A stretch of 64,000 nt of DNA from DAOTWC01 sp048499435 (GCA_048499435.1 JASNZW010000002.1:558001-622000); one strand, 5' to 3'. Shown: positions 32,130 to 41,648, numbered from the stretch's first letter. Numbers and translations: made by a program. Notes: generated by a model not told the origin, from the sequence alone.

Positions 32130-33766
32130 TGGGCAGGGCCTCCGTCAGCAGAACTGGCGCCGCCCAGGCGGATCGCGCCGCGCCGCGCCCCCAGCGTTTC
32201 GGTCAGTTCGGTCAGCGTGATGCGCAGCAGGTCGTCCACGCTGCTGACCGACTGGTACTGCGTAGCGATGGTATTGATGCGCTGTTCCTGGACAGCCGCC
32301 AGGTTGGCTTCCTCGAACAGGCGGGCGCTGTCAAGGCTGAAGGCCAGCCGCAGCGCGACCGCCTCCACCACCTCCACCACGTCCGCCGCCGGCAGCGTCG
32401 CGTCCGGCTCGACTTCGATCGCGCCGATGACCTCGCCGCGCAGCAGCACCGGCACAGCGATCACGCCGGGTTTGCCGTTGGCCGGGGCGAGCACTGGGTG
32501 GGCGGCGCGGGCGGCCTGCGCCAGCGGTTGGCTCCACTCGGTTTCGGCGTGCAGCACGCCGTCGCGCAGCGTGACGCCGCCGGTTTCCGGCTGCTGCTCC
32601 AGAAACTGCGACCAGCCGGTGCGGGTAAGCTGCTGGTTGAGGCGCTGGATTTCGCGCATATTGGTGTCGGCCATTTGAATCAGGCGTTCCTGTTCGGCGT
32701 TGGCGCGCGTTTTGTCCTCAAACAGGCGCGCGTTGCGGATCGCCACCGCCAGCAGGTCGGCCAGGGTTTGCAGCGCCTGCACATCCTGCGGGGCGAAGGC
32801 GCGCGGCTGCGTGCTCTGCACATCGAGCGCGCCGATAATGCGCGCGCCGTCGAAGATCGGCACCGCCATCTCGCTGCGGGTGTTGGGCAGCAGGTCGTTG
32901 GGGCGGTGCAGCGTGTCCAGGTCGGTGTCGGCGGCGATAACCGGCTGGCCGAAATAGGACACGCGCCCGATCACGCTGGTGGACCCCACCGCCAGCCGGT
33001 GCTGGCGCGCCAAAAGCTGCTGGCCGACCGCGCCCGTGCTGGCGACCAGCGCGGCGTGTTCGCCGCGTTCGTCGAGCATGAACACCTGCACGTGGTAGAA
33101 GCCGAAGTAGTCGCGGATCAGATCAACAGACTGGCTGAACAGCGCGCTGAGGTCCAGCGTGCCCGCTGTGATCTGCGCGATCTGCGCGGTGGCGGCGGCG
33201 CGCTGGGTGTCGCGGCGTGTCTCAGAGACAGTTCGCGACAACTGCTCGATGAAGTAGCGCGATGTAAAGCTCACCACCAGCAGCAGCAGCAGGCCGGCGA
33301 ACGCCAGGCCAATATCCCAGGTGTCAGCGTTCAGCCCGGCCAGCGCCAGCACGATCAGGCCGCCGCGCGCGAAGATGATGGCGTTGACGAGGAAGTACAG
33401 CGGCCGGTTGGCCAGCGCGGCCGCCGCCGACAGTGTCAGCGTCGCCAGCAGCAGGTAAATTATAAACTGGTTGGCGACCGCGACGAGGGTCACCACCAGC
33501 AGCAGCGTCACCAGCAGCGTGCCCGCCAGGCGCAGCCGTTCGGTGTGGACGACGTACAGCAGCCCGACGGCGGCGACAAAAGAGAACAGCGTGGTGACAG
33601 CCCCGATTGGCGGGCCGCCAAGCAGGGTGTTCACCAGCAGGCCGGTTACAGACAGCGCCGCGGTAACAACGCCCAGCGTGTTAATGAAGCGCAGCCGCAG
33701 CCGCGTGAGCGCGTTGGTTTCAATATCTGCGGCCCGTGCGGTGAATGTTTGCAGCCAGGCGTTCAT
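32126..33766 (-). CDS. multi-TM GAF sensor protein without transmitter
   Basis: 546 residues, with about six helices in residues 28-175. A GAF domain follows, with AVGSTSVIGRVSYFGQPVIAAD and IIGALDVQS. Then come a coiled segment, a partial GAF (VPVLLRGEVIGAIEVE...RLAFSLDSARLFEE) and the shared C-terminal half-GAF (RINTIATQYQSVSSVDDLLR) ending IRLGG. No catalytic output is present. ATGA overlaps link it to both neighbours. It is probably a recent tandem paralogue of the gene at 33763-35493. Confidence 0.89.
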   Translation of the reverse strand: MNAWLQTFTARAADIETNALTRLRLRFINTLGVVTAALSVTGLLVNTLLGGPPIGAVTTLFSFVAAVGLLYVVHTERLRLAGTLLVTLLLVVTLVAVANQFIIYLLLATLTLSAAAALANRPLYFLVNAIIFARGGLIVLALAGLNADTWDIGLAFAGLLLLLVVSFTSRYFIEQLSRTVSETRRDTQRAAATAQIAQITAGTLDLSALFSQSVDLIRDYFGFYHVQVFMLDERGEHAALVASTGAVGQQLLARQHRLAVGSTSVIGRVSYFGQPVIAADTDLDTLHRPNDLLPNTRSEMAVPIFDGARIIGALDVQSTQPRAFAPQDVQALQTLADLLAVAIRNARLFEDKTRANAEQERLIQMADTNMREIQRLNQQLTRTGWSQFLEQQPETGGVTLRDGVLHAETEWSQPLAQAARAAHPVLAPANGKPGVIAVPVLLRGEVIGAIEVEPDATLPAADVVEVVEAVALRLAFSLDSARLFEEANLAAVQEQRINTIATQYQSVSSVDDLLRITLTELTETLGARRGAIRLGGASSADGGPAQ

Positions 33767-35493
33767 GCGCTACCGTCCTTTTTGCTGTCAGCGGCCGGGG
33801 GCTGCCCCAGGCGGATGGCGACGCGGCCCGCGCCCAGCGTGGTTTGCAGGCTGTGGGCCGCCGCGTGGAGCGTCGTTTCAACGCTGGCGCTGGCCTGAAG
33901 CTGCCCGCTGATCTGGTTGATGAGCGCCTGCCGCCGGGCGGCGCGCTGGCTTTCATCAACCAGGCGCGCGTTTTCCAGCGCGATGCCCAGGCGGTCGCCA
34001 ACGGCCTGCGCCAGCGCGATATCCTCCGCGCGCAGCGCATCCAGCCCTGGAACCTGAAAGGCCATCGCGCCCAATGTCATGCCGCGCACGCGCAGCGGCA
34101 CCGCGACGTGCAGGTGGCCGTTCGCGCGCTGCTGCACCAGCGTCCCGGCGGCGGCGGCCTCATCCAGCGCCGGCAGCCAGTCAGCCTGCGCCTCCGTCTC
34201 CGCTGTGCCCTGTTCCAGGTTCAGGCTGAGGCCAGCGCTGGCCGGCTGGGCTGCGAGGAACTGAGTCCAGACCTGGCCGGTGAGGCGGGCGGCGTAGCGC
34301 TCAACCTCGCGCAGGGCGTGTTCGTTCTGTTCCAGCAGGCTGCGATTTTCAGCCAGCCGGCGCTGCGTTTCCTCGAACAGGCGGGCGTTGTCAATGGCGA
34401 TGGCGAGCTGATCGGCCAGCGTCTGGAATACGGGCAGGTCGCGCTCTGGAAAGGCGGCGGGCCGCTTGCTTTGCAGGTCCAGCGCCCCGATCACGTGGTC
34501 GCCGCTGCGCAGCGGGAAGGCGGCCTCAACGCGCGTTTCCGGCAGATACTCGTTGCGGCGGTGCACCGTCGCGCTGTCTGCGCCGGCGGCGCGGGCCACG
34601 ACGACGCGGCCTTCGCCAGTCACCGCGCCGATCACGCTGCGGCTGCCGACCTCCAGGCTGTGGCCGCGCGCCAGCAGCAGGCGGCCCGCGTCGCCGGTGC
34701 TGGCGGCCAGCCGCGCCCGCAGGCCGGCGCTTTCGACAAGGAAAATCTGCGCGTGGTAGATATCGGGATAGCTGGCGATGATGCCCTCGACGGCCTCGGC
34801 AAGCACCTCGTCCAGGGCGCTGCGGCCTGAGATGCGCTGCGTGATTTCAGCGGTGAGTTCGGCCAGCTGGAGGCGTTCCGCCAGCGCCTGGTTGAGGCCT
34901 TCCTCGCGCCCCAGGAAGGTCGCGCGCAGCAGCCCGTAAGCGACGCTGCTGGCGATGAACAACCCGGACAGTATGCTGAGCAGCGAAGTAAGCGGCGGCG
35001 AGGGCGGCGGCGCGGGGATCGCAGCGCGCGCGACAATGCCCAGGACGATGAGCAGGACAGCCTGCGCGACGCCCAGCAGCAGCCCGGCGCGCCCCAGCAG
35101 CAGCGCCGCCAGCATAACCGTAATAATGATAATCTGCCCGCCGAGGGGGTTGTACAGGCCGTTAAGCGCGCTGGTGAGGCCCACAGAGGACGTCCACAGC
35201 AGCATGACCAGCGCGCCACTTATGAAAAGGCGGCCCCGGCGGGTGAAGAAATAAGCGGCGGCCAGCATGCCGCCAAACATCACCAGGCCCGGCAGCAGCA
35301 CCTGGGGCGTGCCCACGACGCCCAGCAGTTGGCCGCTGTTGGGGGAGGACAGCGTAATGACCAGCAGCACCCCCACGCCTGCTGACATGAGCGCGCCAAT
35401 GCCGTAGATTGTCCGCGCCCGGTCGCGGTCCAGCAGGCTGGTGTAGCTCTCAACGTTGAAAATAATTTGAAACAGGTGTCGCAGGCGGTTCAT
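33763..35493 (-). CDS. multi-TM GAF sensor protein without transmitter
   Basis: 576 residues, with about six helices in residues 28-205. The main GAF carries the signature EVGSRSVIGAVTGEGRVVVARA, then RRNEYLPETR and VIGALDLQS. A coiled segment follows, then a partial GAF (VPLRVRGMTLGAMAFQV...RLGIALENARLVDE) and the shared C-terminal module (ALINQISGQLQASASVETTL) ending IRLGQ. The architecture matches the next two genes. It starts 10 bases after the upstream stop, with a GAGG SD. Confidence 0.89.
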   Translation of the reverse strand: MNRLRHLFQIIFNVESYTSLLDRDRARTIYGIGALMSAGVGVLLVITLSSPNSGQLLGVVGTPQVLLPGLVMFGGMLAAAYFFTRRGRLFISGALVMLLWTSSVGLTSALNGLYNPLGGQIIIITVMLAALLLGRAGLLLGVAQAVLLIVLGIVARAAIPAPPPSPPLTSLLSILSGLFIASSVAYGLLRATFLGREEGLNQALAERLQLAELTAEITQRISGRSALDEVLAEAVEGIIASYPDIYHAQIFLVESAGLRARLAASTGDAGRLLLARGHSLEVGSRSVIGAVTGEGRVVVARAAGADSATVHRRNEYLPETRVEAAFPLRSGDHVIGALDLQSKRPAAFPERDLPVFQTLADQLAIAIDNARLFEETQRRLAENRSLLEQNEHALREVERYAARLTGQVWTQFLAAQPASAGLSLNLEQGTAETEAQADWLPALDEAAAAGTLVQQRANGHLHVAVPLRVRGMTLGAMAFQVPGLDALRAEDIALAQAVGDRLGIALENARLVDESQRAARRQALINQISGQLQASASVETTLHAAAHSLQTTLGAGRVAIRLGQPPAADSKKDGSA

Positions 35494-35503
35494 AGGGCGG
35501 GCC

Positions 35504-36643
35504 TCACTGCTTGTCGTCCGGCGGCACGGGCGGGCGCAGACGGACCTGCGCGCGCTGCGCGCCGATGGCCTGGCCCAGTTCGGTCAGGGCGACATCGAAC
35601 AGGGACTGCATATCCAACTGCTGCTGCAAGCGCTCGGAGATCACGTTGATCAGCGCTTCGCTGCGGGCGAACTCCTGGCTGCGGTCGTAAACGATGGCGT
35701 TCTCCAGCGCGTTCGCCAGCAGGCCGGCGATCTGCTGCAGCAGGCTGATGTCCGCGTCGTCGTAGGCGTCCGGCTCCGCGCTGCCCAGCGTGATAACGGC
35801 CAGCACCCCCACGCGCGAAAAGACTGGGACCGCCAGCAGCGCGCGCATGCCCTGCAAACCGCCGGCGGTCAGCGTGGGCTGCGCCTGCGTGTCGGGCAGA
35901 TAGCGCTCCTGGCGCGCGCTCCACACGCTGCCGGCCAGCGTGCCCTCCAGCGGGACAACGCTGCCGCCGCTGGGCGTAATGAACTGTTCGCCGCCGGCAT
36001 ACAGGGCGGCGGTGCGCAGCAGGCCCTCACCGGCGTCAAACAGCGCGATTTCGATGCGGTCGGCGGTGATGACCTCGCGCGCCGTTTCCAGCGTGGCGGC
36101 CAGCACTGCGGCGGTGTCCAGCGAAGCCTGAACGCGCTGGCTGTAAGCGGTGATGCGCTCGAGCTGGGCGGCGTGCTGGTTAAAGGCCTCGGCCAGGCGC
36201 ACGTTAATGGCGGCCAGCGCCACCTGGCGCACAGCGCCCGCCAGATGCAGCGCCACCAGCGCCACCAGCTCAGCGCTGGCCGGGGCAGCGGCGGGGTCCA
36301 CCGGAATTTCGAGCAGGCCGTAAAGGTCGCCGCTGGCCAGCAGCGGCGCCGCCCAGGCGGCGGCCCCGGCGTCGTACAGCGGGGCGCCGGCTGCCAGCGC
36401 CTCGCTGAAGGCGGTGTCGGCCAGCGGGATGCGCGCGCTGTCGGGCCAGTCGGTGGCGGCTTCCAGCACCGCCATGTCGTCGCGCACGCGGTAAGCGCGC
36501 GCCTCGCGCGCGCCGGGCACACAGCCGGCGGCGGCGGGCAGCGCCTGGCGCAGCAGTGTTTCGCGCGGGAGGCGGTCAAGCAGCCCCTGGTCCAGCGTGC
36601 GCGCCAGGTCTAACAGGCGTTCCAGGTCAGGAACAGGGTTCAT
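35504..36643 (-). CDS. soluble GAF-domain protein of the sensor operon
   Basis: 379 residues, no membrane helix. A degenerate GAF-like region (about 1-160) precedes a coiled-coil. A clear GAF follows (about 190-330), with ALLAVPVFSRVGVLAVITLGS and LLANALENAIVYDRSQE. The protein ends with the same unfinished half-GAF as its neighbours (ALINVISERLQQQLDMQSLF... ending VRLRP). The ATG at 36643 has AAGGA 7 bases upstream. A longer open frame reaching 36835 runs into the receiver gene and is not needed. No output domain is present. Confidence 0.87.
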   Translation of the reverse strand: MNPVPDLERLLDLARTLDQGLLDRLPRETLLRQALPAAAGCVPGAREARAYRVRDDMAVLEAATDWPDSARIPLADTAFSEALAAGAPLYDAGAAAWAAPLLASGDLYGLLEIPVDPAAAPASAELVALVALHLAGAVRQVALAAINVRLAEAFNQHAAQLERITAYSQRVQASLDTAAVLAATLETAREVITADRIEIALFDAGEGLLRTAALYAGGEQFITPSGGSVVPLEGTLAGSVWSARQERYLPDTQAQPTLTAGGLQGMRALLAVPVFSRVGVLAVITLGSAEPDAYDDADISLLQQIAGLLANALENAIVYDRSQEFARSEALINVISERLQQQLDMQSLFDVALTELGQAIGAQRAQVRLRPPVPPDDKQ

Positions 36644-36677
36644 GCCGGGGTCCTTCTGCGCGGTGGACAGGCGCGGG

Positions 36678-37103
36678 CTATTTCCACTCCCACACTTCTT
36701 CGCCCGCCAGCAGGCGGCGAATCTGCGTCGGGAAGCGGTCAGGGTCAAGCGGTTTGCCCAGGAAACCGTTAAAGCCGGCTTTTTTGGCGCGGCGCATCTG
36801 GTCTTCGCTGGCTTCGGCGGTAACGGCGCAGACAACGGTGTCTTTCAGGCGCGGGTTGGCGCGCACCTTTTGCAGCGCCTGATAGCCATCCTCGTAAGGC
36901 AGGCGAATATCCATCAGAATCAGGTCAATGCGCGGCAGCGTGTCGGCGAACTGGACGACCTGCCAGCCGGAAGTTTTCCATTCGCAGCGCTGCACGCCCA
37001 TGAACGCCAGCATGCGGGCGATAAGGACGAAATTAGGGACGTTATCCTCCACCACCAGGACGTGCGCTTCGCCTGGTTCGATCTGAGTTGGCATTTCGCT
37101 CAT
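36678..37103 (-). CDS. single-domain response regulator
   Basis: 141 residues, one receiver domain and nothing else. The acidic pair is in VVEDN (about residues 18-20), the phospho-acceptor is in LILMDIRLP, the conserved Thr is in AVTAEAS, and the Lys is in LGKPLD. Such stand-alone receivers (CheY/DivK type) serve as shuttles or regulators by protein contact. It overlaps the stop of the upstream receiver gene by one base (TGATG). An alternative TTG start lies one codon upstream. It is the second gene of the sensor operon. Confidence 0.92.
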   Translation of the reverse strand: MSEMPTQIEPGEAHVLVVEDNVPNFVLIARMLAFMGVQRCEWKTSGWQVVQFADTLPRIDLILMDIRLPYEDGYQALQKVRANPRLKDTVVCAVTAEASEDQMRRAKKAGFNGFLGKPLDPDRFPTQIRRLLAGEEVWEWK

Positions 37104-37480
37104 CAACGGTGACTCCTCAAGTAAGCGTGAATTTCATCAGGAAAGCGGTCCACGTCGATTGGCTTACGGATATAACCGTCACAGCCGGCGTCCAGCGTGC
37201 GCTCGCGGTCGCCCTGCATGGCGTTGGCGGTGAGGGCGACAATCGGCACGTGCTGAAGCTGAGGGATGTCGCGGATAAAGGCGGTCGCCGTCAGGCCATC
37301 CATATCGGGCATGCTGATGTCCATCAGAATGAGGTCAGGCGGGCTGCGCCGCGCCAGCTCAATGCCGGTGTGGGCGGTGCCGGCTTCCTCGAACTGGAAC
37401 TCATAATCAGAGGCCAGCAGCACGCGCCGTACCAGCATGCGGTTGTCAGCGTTGTCGTCAATGTACAGTATCTTCGCCAT
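37103..37480 (-). CDS. single-domain response regulator (first gene of the sensor operon)
   Basis: 125 residues, a complete receiver domain: D9/D10 (YIDDNADN), phospho-acceptor Asp in LILMDISMPDMDG, Thr in ALTANAM and Lys in IRKPIDVDRFP. It resembles DivK-like single-domain receivers. AGGAGA lies 9 bases before the ATG. A promoter with a perfect -10 lies about 85 bases upstream. With the next gene it may accept phosphate from the giant kinase encoded at the end of the operon (inference from operon structure). Confidence 0.93.
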   Translation of the reverse strand: MAKILYIDDNADNRMLVRRVLLASDYEFQFEEAGTAHTGIELARRSPPDLILMDISMPDMDGLTATAFIRDIPQLQHVPIVALTANAMQGDRERTLDAGCDGYIRKPIDVDRFPDEIHAYLRSHR

Positions 37481-37563
37481 TTTTGGCTTCTCCTCATGCG
37501 GCTGGCGCCGCTGGCGGTGCGCGCCGGCGGGGGTGGGAAGGTTGAGCGCAGCCGCATGTCTCA

Positions 37564-37594
37564 ATTATAGCGCAACACATTAGCCGCTGTTCAA
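37564..37594 (-). promoter_or_regulatory. candidate promoter of the 16.5-kb sensor operon
   Basis: On the minus strand TATAAT (37564-37569) is preceded at 19 bases by TTGAAC (37589-37594). The -10 is perfect and the spacing is slightly long. The 37481-37759 gap holds this promoter and no gene. Confidence 0.5.
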
Positions 37595-37759
37595 CCTTTA
37601 TTATGTGGCATGCCCGGCGTTTGTTGCGTAAAGAGTGGCGGAATCCCGGCTCTGCGTTTGACAAAATTCACAAATTGTTCCGTTTCGGGGTCAGCGATGG
37701 ATTAAGCTGCCCGTCAGCCGGGCCTGCGCGCCGCTTACACCACAGCATACAACCGGCGG

Positions 37760-38776
37760 TTAGCCCGCCGGGGGCGCCCCTGGCGGGTGGTTCCAGTGTT
37801 CTAAGGCCCAGCGCAGCTCGGCGGGCGCGGGCGCGTAGTTGCCCACGCGCCGCACCACCAGCCCGCTGGCGTAGTTGGCGAGCAGGGCGGCGTCGGCCAG
37901 CGGCGCGCCCGCGCTGACGGCCAGCGTGAGCACGGCCACGAACGTGTCGCCCGCGCCGACCACATCGTAGACATCGCTCACGGCCGGGGCTGGACAGTGG
38001 GTGACCGGGCCGTCAGCTTCGGCGACGGTGGCCCCTTCCGGCCCGCGCGTGATGATCATCGCCTGGCTGAGGCGCAGCCGCTGGCACAGGTCGCGGGCGG
38101 CGGCGGCGAAGGCCGCGTCGCCGCGCAGGTCGCGCCCCAGTGTGCGGCGGGCGTCGTCGGCGTTGCACTTGACCAGCCCAAAGCGCGCGTATTTGTCGAG
38201 GTGGCCCTGCGCGTCGGCGCTGAGCAGCGCGCTGCCCGCCAGCCGGCGCAGCGTCTCGACCAGCGACGCCGTGAGCAGGCCGCCGTCGTAGTCCGACACC
38301 AGCACCGCGCTGGCGCTGGCCACCTGTTCGGCGATGGCGGCGCGCACCTGGCGTTCGATGGACGCGCTGATCGGCTCGCGCGAGAGCGTGTCGAGGCGGG
38401 CGACCTGCTGCGGAAAGCGCAGGCCCATCTGCGCCATGATGCGCATTTTGACGCTGGTGGGCCTGCCGGGGTCGGTGATCAGCGTGTCGATTTCGATGCC
38501 CTGCGCCTGCAGCACCTGGCGCAGCGTCGTGCCGGCGGTGTCGGAGCCGATCACGCCGACCTGGACCGCCGTGCTGCCCAGCGCGGCGATGTTGGCGGCG
38601 GGGTTAGCCGCGCCGCCAGGGATCAGCCGGCGCTGCTCAAACTCCAGCACCGGGATTGGGGCCTCGCGGCTGAGGCGCGCCGCCCGGCCCAGCAGGTATT
38701 CGTCCAGCAGCACGTCGCCGATCACTAGCGCGCGCTGCCCGGCCAGCTTCGGAATCCAATCGTTGAGGTGGTGCAT
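37760..38776 (-). CDS. PfkB-family sugar kinase, RfaE/HldE kinase-like
   Basis: Ribokinase-fold kinase of 338 residues. It resembles the heptose-7-phosphate kinase half of HldE, with VIGDVLLDEYLLG near the N-terminus, GGAANPAANIAALG, and the catalytic anion-hole motif VVGAGDTFVA with the base Asp. The adenylyltransferase half of HldE is absent. The substrate is uncertain; no heptose or LPS genes are nearby, so another sugar is possible. The stop codon lies inside a GC-rich inverted repeat (37753-37771). It is convergent with nothing and divergent from the EcsC-like gene. Confidence 0.85.
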   Translation of the reverse strand: MHHLNDWIPKLAGQRALVIGDVLLDEYLLGRAARLSREAPIPVLEFEQRRLIPGGAANPAANIAALGSTAVQVGVIGSDTAGTTLRQVLQAQGIEIDTLITDPGRPTSVKMRIMAQMGLRFPQQVARLDTLSREPISASIERQVRAAIAEQVASASAVLVSDYDGGLLTASLVETLRRLAGSALLSADAQGHLDKYARFGLVKCNADDARRTLGRDLRGDAAFAAAARDLCQRLRLSQAMIITRGPEGATVAEADGPVTHCPAPAVSDVYDVVGAGDTFVAVLTLAVSAGAPLADAALLANYASGLVVRRVGNYAPAPAELRWALEHWNHPPGAPPAG

Positions 38777-38913
38777 ACGGCGGCCCCTGACCTGTGCGGC
38801 GGCAGCAGCTTACAGTCTAACTGGCGCGGGCGTATTTCGTCCACTTGCAGCTTGCGGCGCGCGAACGATGCGGTAAAGTCAGCGGGGACTTTAAATGAAC
38901 GAAGGCAGGTGCT

Positions 38914-39540
38914 GTGAACAACTCTGACCCGCTGCTGACCGTCGGCGCGATTGCGCTGGTCTGTGTTATCCCGCTGGCGCTGCTGGGCTTTACGGCGCTG
39001 ATGCTGCTGCGCATGGCGCGCGGCGCGCTCGACACCAACGTTGAGGGGCTGCACCGCCGCTATCAACGGCTGCAGGCCAGCCACCCGCAGACCAGCCGCG
39101 CGGTGCTGCTGCGCCAGATCGTGATGGAGCAGGCGCTGCGGGCCGGGCTGATCGGCGCGGTGACGGGCGTCGGCGGCGTGCTTACGCTGCCGCTGGGCAT
39201 CGCCATTGACCTGGCGCTGACGCTGCGGATGCAGATCAACCTGGTGACGTTTATCGAGCAGGTGTACACCGGCAGCACGAAAACGGGCGCGGCGCAGGTG
39301 CGCAGCGTGGTGATTATGACCGGCAGCGGGCGCGCCAGCCGCTGGACGACCGCCGCCGCTATGAACGCGGCGTCGCGGCTGCTGGGCAAGTCGTTCGCGA
39401 AGGTGCTGCCGATCGCGGGCGCGGTGATCAGCTTTGTGGTGAATTACGCCATTCTGCGCGCCGTCGGCCTGGCGGCGGTGCGCTGGTACGCGGCGCACGC
39501 CAGCCCTGACCCAGCGCCTGGCGCGCCCGACGCGGCGTAA
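38914..39540 (+). CDS. EcsC-like membrane-associated protein
   Basis: 208 residues from a GTG start with a weak AGG SD. The N-terminus has a hydrophobic helix (about 7-33). The central segment GAVTGVGGVLTLPLGIAIDLALTLRMQINLV resembles the EcsC family signature (GxGGxxTLPLDxxxxxALxLR). A second hydrophobic patch lies near residues 160-185. The molecular function of such proteins is poorly known. The identification is by pattern only. Confidence 0.65.
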   Translation: MNNSDPLLTVGAIALVCVIPLALLGFTALMLLRMARGALDTNVEGLHRRYQRLQASHPQTSRAVLLRQIVMEQALRAGLIGAVTGVGGVLTLPLGIAIDLALTLRMQINLVTFIEQVYTGSTKTGAAQVRSVVIMTGSGRASRWTTAAAMNAASRLLGKSFAKVLPIAGAVISFVVNYAILRAVGLAAVRWYAAHASPDPAPGAPDAA

Positions 39541-39666
39541 GGCGGCTGCCAGCGCCGTTCGCCGGGAAAGACGAATGTGCCGGAAGAATTAAGCCGCGCA
39601 AGCGCGTGTGCGGCGGCAGATGATGTTACACTCAATAATACCGGCACATTCAGAGGCAGCCCGACC

Positions 39667-40932
39667 ATGAACGACGACCATCAACTGGCGCACCGGCTGG
39701 CGGTCCTGGAACAGATCGCGGACATCAGCCTGGTGCTCAACTCAACGCTGGAGCTGGGGCCGCTGCTGGCGCACCTGATGGACGCCGCCGCCCTGATCGC
39801 GGGCGCGGAGGCGGCGTCGGTGCTGCTCTGGGACGCCCGCGCCCACGCGCTCGTGTTTACCGCCACCACCACCAGCACAGCGGCGCTGAACCTGGTGGGC
39901 CAGCCGGTCCCGCTGGATGGCAGCATCGCCGGGACGGTAATGCGCGAACAGCGCGCCGTGCAGGTGGACGACGTTGAGCGCGACGCCCGCCACTACCGCG
40001 ATGTAGACCGCGCCACCGACTTCCGCACGCGCTCGATTCTGGCCGTCCCGCTGACGTCCAGGGACCGCCTGATCGGCGTGCTGGAGATTCTCAACAAGCA
40101 CGCCCTGCCCTGGACCGATGCCGACCAGCAGTACGTGTCCACGCTGGCGGCGCAGGCGGCGGTCGCCATCTACTCGGCGCAGCTTGTGGCGGACCTTCAG
40201 CGCGTGAACGCCGAGCTGAGCGTGCTGGATAAGCTGAAGAACGACTTCATCGCCATCGCCTCACACGAGCTGCGCACGCCGCTGGGTGTGATTCTGGGCT
40301 ACGCCAGCTTCCTGCAGGAAACGTCGTCGGGCGAGGTCAACGAGCACGCCACCAAAGTCGTCAACAGCGCGCTGCAGCTGCGCGGCATCATCGAGGAAAT
40401 GACTAACCTGCGCTACCTCAAACAGCGCACGCCGGACCTGGAGCGCCAGCCGGCCAGCCTGGCGGCGTTGCTGCGTGAGGTGGGAGATGATATGCTAGAT
40501 TTGTGCAGCGCCGATGGGCATCGCCTGGAGGTTGTCCTGCCGCCGGCGGACGTGCTGGTTGACATCGACCGCAGTTGGATCAGCATGGCGCTGACGAACG
40601 TGCTCAACAATGCGGTGCGGTTCACGCCGCCCGGCGGGCAGATCACGCTGGCGGCTGCTGTCCCCAACACGGCGGAAGTGTGGGTCACAGTGACTGATAC
40701 CGGTGTGGGCCTGCCGCCGGAGACGCTGGAACGGGTCTTTGAGGAATTCTTTCAGGTTGAGCACCACATGACGCGGCGGCATGGCGGCCTGGGCATCGGC
40801 CTGAGCATCGCGCGCGGGCTGGTCGAAGCGCACGGCGGGCGCATATGGGCGTCCAGCCCCGGCCCTGACCAGGGCACGACCTTCACGCTGGCGCTGCCAC
40901 AGCCCGGCACACACTCTGCACCGGTGGCTTGA
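39667..40932 (+). CDS. GAF-domain sensor histidine kinase
   Basis: Soluble kinase of 421 residues. A GAF domain covers about 10-170 (SILAVPLTSRDRLIGVLEILNK). HisKA has phospho-acceptor H200 in ASHELRTPLGVILGY. The HATPase has N-box NVLNNAVRFTPPGG, DTGVGLPP and GGLGIGLSIARGLVEAHGG. No partner response regulator is adjacent. The ATG at 39667 has AGAGG upstream; a longer in-frame start at 39577 lacks support. It is followed by the UPF0173 hydrolase gene after 19 bases and is probably co-transcribed with it. Confidence 0.94.
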   Translation: MNDDHQLAHRLAVLEQIADISLVLNSTLELGPLLAHLMDAAALIAGAEAASVLLWDARAHALVFTATTTSTAALNLVGQPVPLDGSIAGTVMREQRAVQVDDVERDARHYRDVDRATDFRTRSILAVPLTSRDRLIGVLEILNKHALPWTDADQQYVSTLAAQAAVAIYSAQLVADLQRVNAELSVLDKLKNDFIAIASHELRTPLGVILGYASFLQETSSGEVNEHATKVVNSALQLRGIIEEMTNLRYLKQRTPDLERQPASLAALLREVGDDMLDLCSADGHRLEVVLPPADVLVDIDRSWISMALTNVLNNAVRFTPPGGQITLAAAVPNTAEVWVTVTDTGVGLPPETLERVFEEFFQVEHHMTRRHGGLGIGLSIARGLVEAHGGRIWASSPGPDQGTTFTLALPQPGTHSAPVA

Positions 40933-40951
40933 AGCAAGGAGACAGCAGACC

Positions 40952-41638
40952 ATGAGCGTAACGTTTACCTGGCTGGGGCATTCAGCGTTTCTGTTCGAGG
41001 TTGACGGCCACAGGATGCTGCTTGACCCCTTTCTGACAGGCAACCCGCTGGCCGCCCGCACGCCGAGCGAGATCGCGTGCGAGATCATTTTCCTGACGCA
41101 CGCGCACGGTGACCACATCGGCGACGCCGTGCCGATCGCCATCCGCAATGACGCCAAAGTCGTGTCGAACGTCGAGATCGCCCAGTGGGCCGCCGGGCAG
41201 GGCGTGAACAGGACGCACGGGCAGAACACCGGCGGCGGCTTCGATCACGGCTTTGTCCACGCCAAGCAGACAATCGCCTTTCACAGCTCGTCGTTCCCTG
41301 ACGGCAGCTACGGCGGCAGCCCGAACGGCTTCATCTTCACCACCAAAAGCGGCCAGCGCATCTACTTTGCCGGCGACACAGCCCTGTTTTCCGATATGCA
41401 GCTAATTGGCGACGCCAACATTGACATCGCCTTCCTGCCGATCGGCGACAACTACACGATGGGGCCGGACGACGCCATCCAGGCCACCAAGTACATTCAC
41501 CCCAAGCTGGTCGTGCCCATGCACTACAACACCTTCCCGCTGATCGCGGTGGATGTGGCTGGCTGGGCGCAGCGCGTCAATAATGAGACTGGCGCGCAGC
41601 CCGTCGTGCTGGACCCCGGCGGTTCGTTTACCTTTTAG
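40952..41638 (+). CDS. UPF0173 metal-dependent hydrolase (beta-lactamase fold)
   Basis: 228 residues, a metallo-beta-lactamase fold hydrolase of the UPF0173 type. Metal ligands are visible in THAHGDHIGD (H50, H52, D54, H55). YFAGDTALF and PMHYNTFP supply the later ligands. A strong AAGGAG precedes the ATG. The physiological substrate is unknown. It lies 19 bases after the GAF kinase gene on the same strand. Confidence 0.93.
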   Translation: MSVTFTWLGHSAFLFEVDGHRMLLDPFLTGNPLAARTPSEIACEIIFLTHAHGDHIGDAVPIAIRNDAKVVSNVEIAQWAAGQGVNRTHGQNTGGGFDHGFVHAKQTIAFHSSSFPDGSYGGSPNGFIFTTKSGQRIYFAGDTALFSDMQLIGDANIDIAFLPIGDNYTMGPDDAIQATKYIHPKLVVPMHYNTFPLIAVDVAGWAQRVNNETGAQPVVLDPGGSFTF

Positions 41639-41648
41639 GTGTCGGCCA

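Noticed and set aside
35504..36835. GAF protein start at 36835
   Set aside because: It would overlap the single-domain receiver gene by about 160 bases, and the ATG at 36643 has a good SD.
37760..38776. Naming the sugar kinase hldE
   Set aside because: The adenylyltransferase half is absent and there is no heptose pathway context, so the specific name is not supported.
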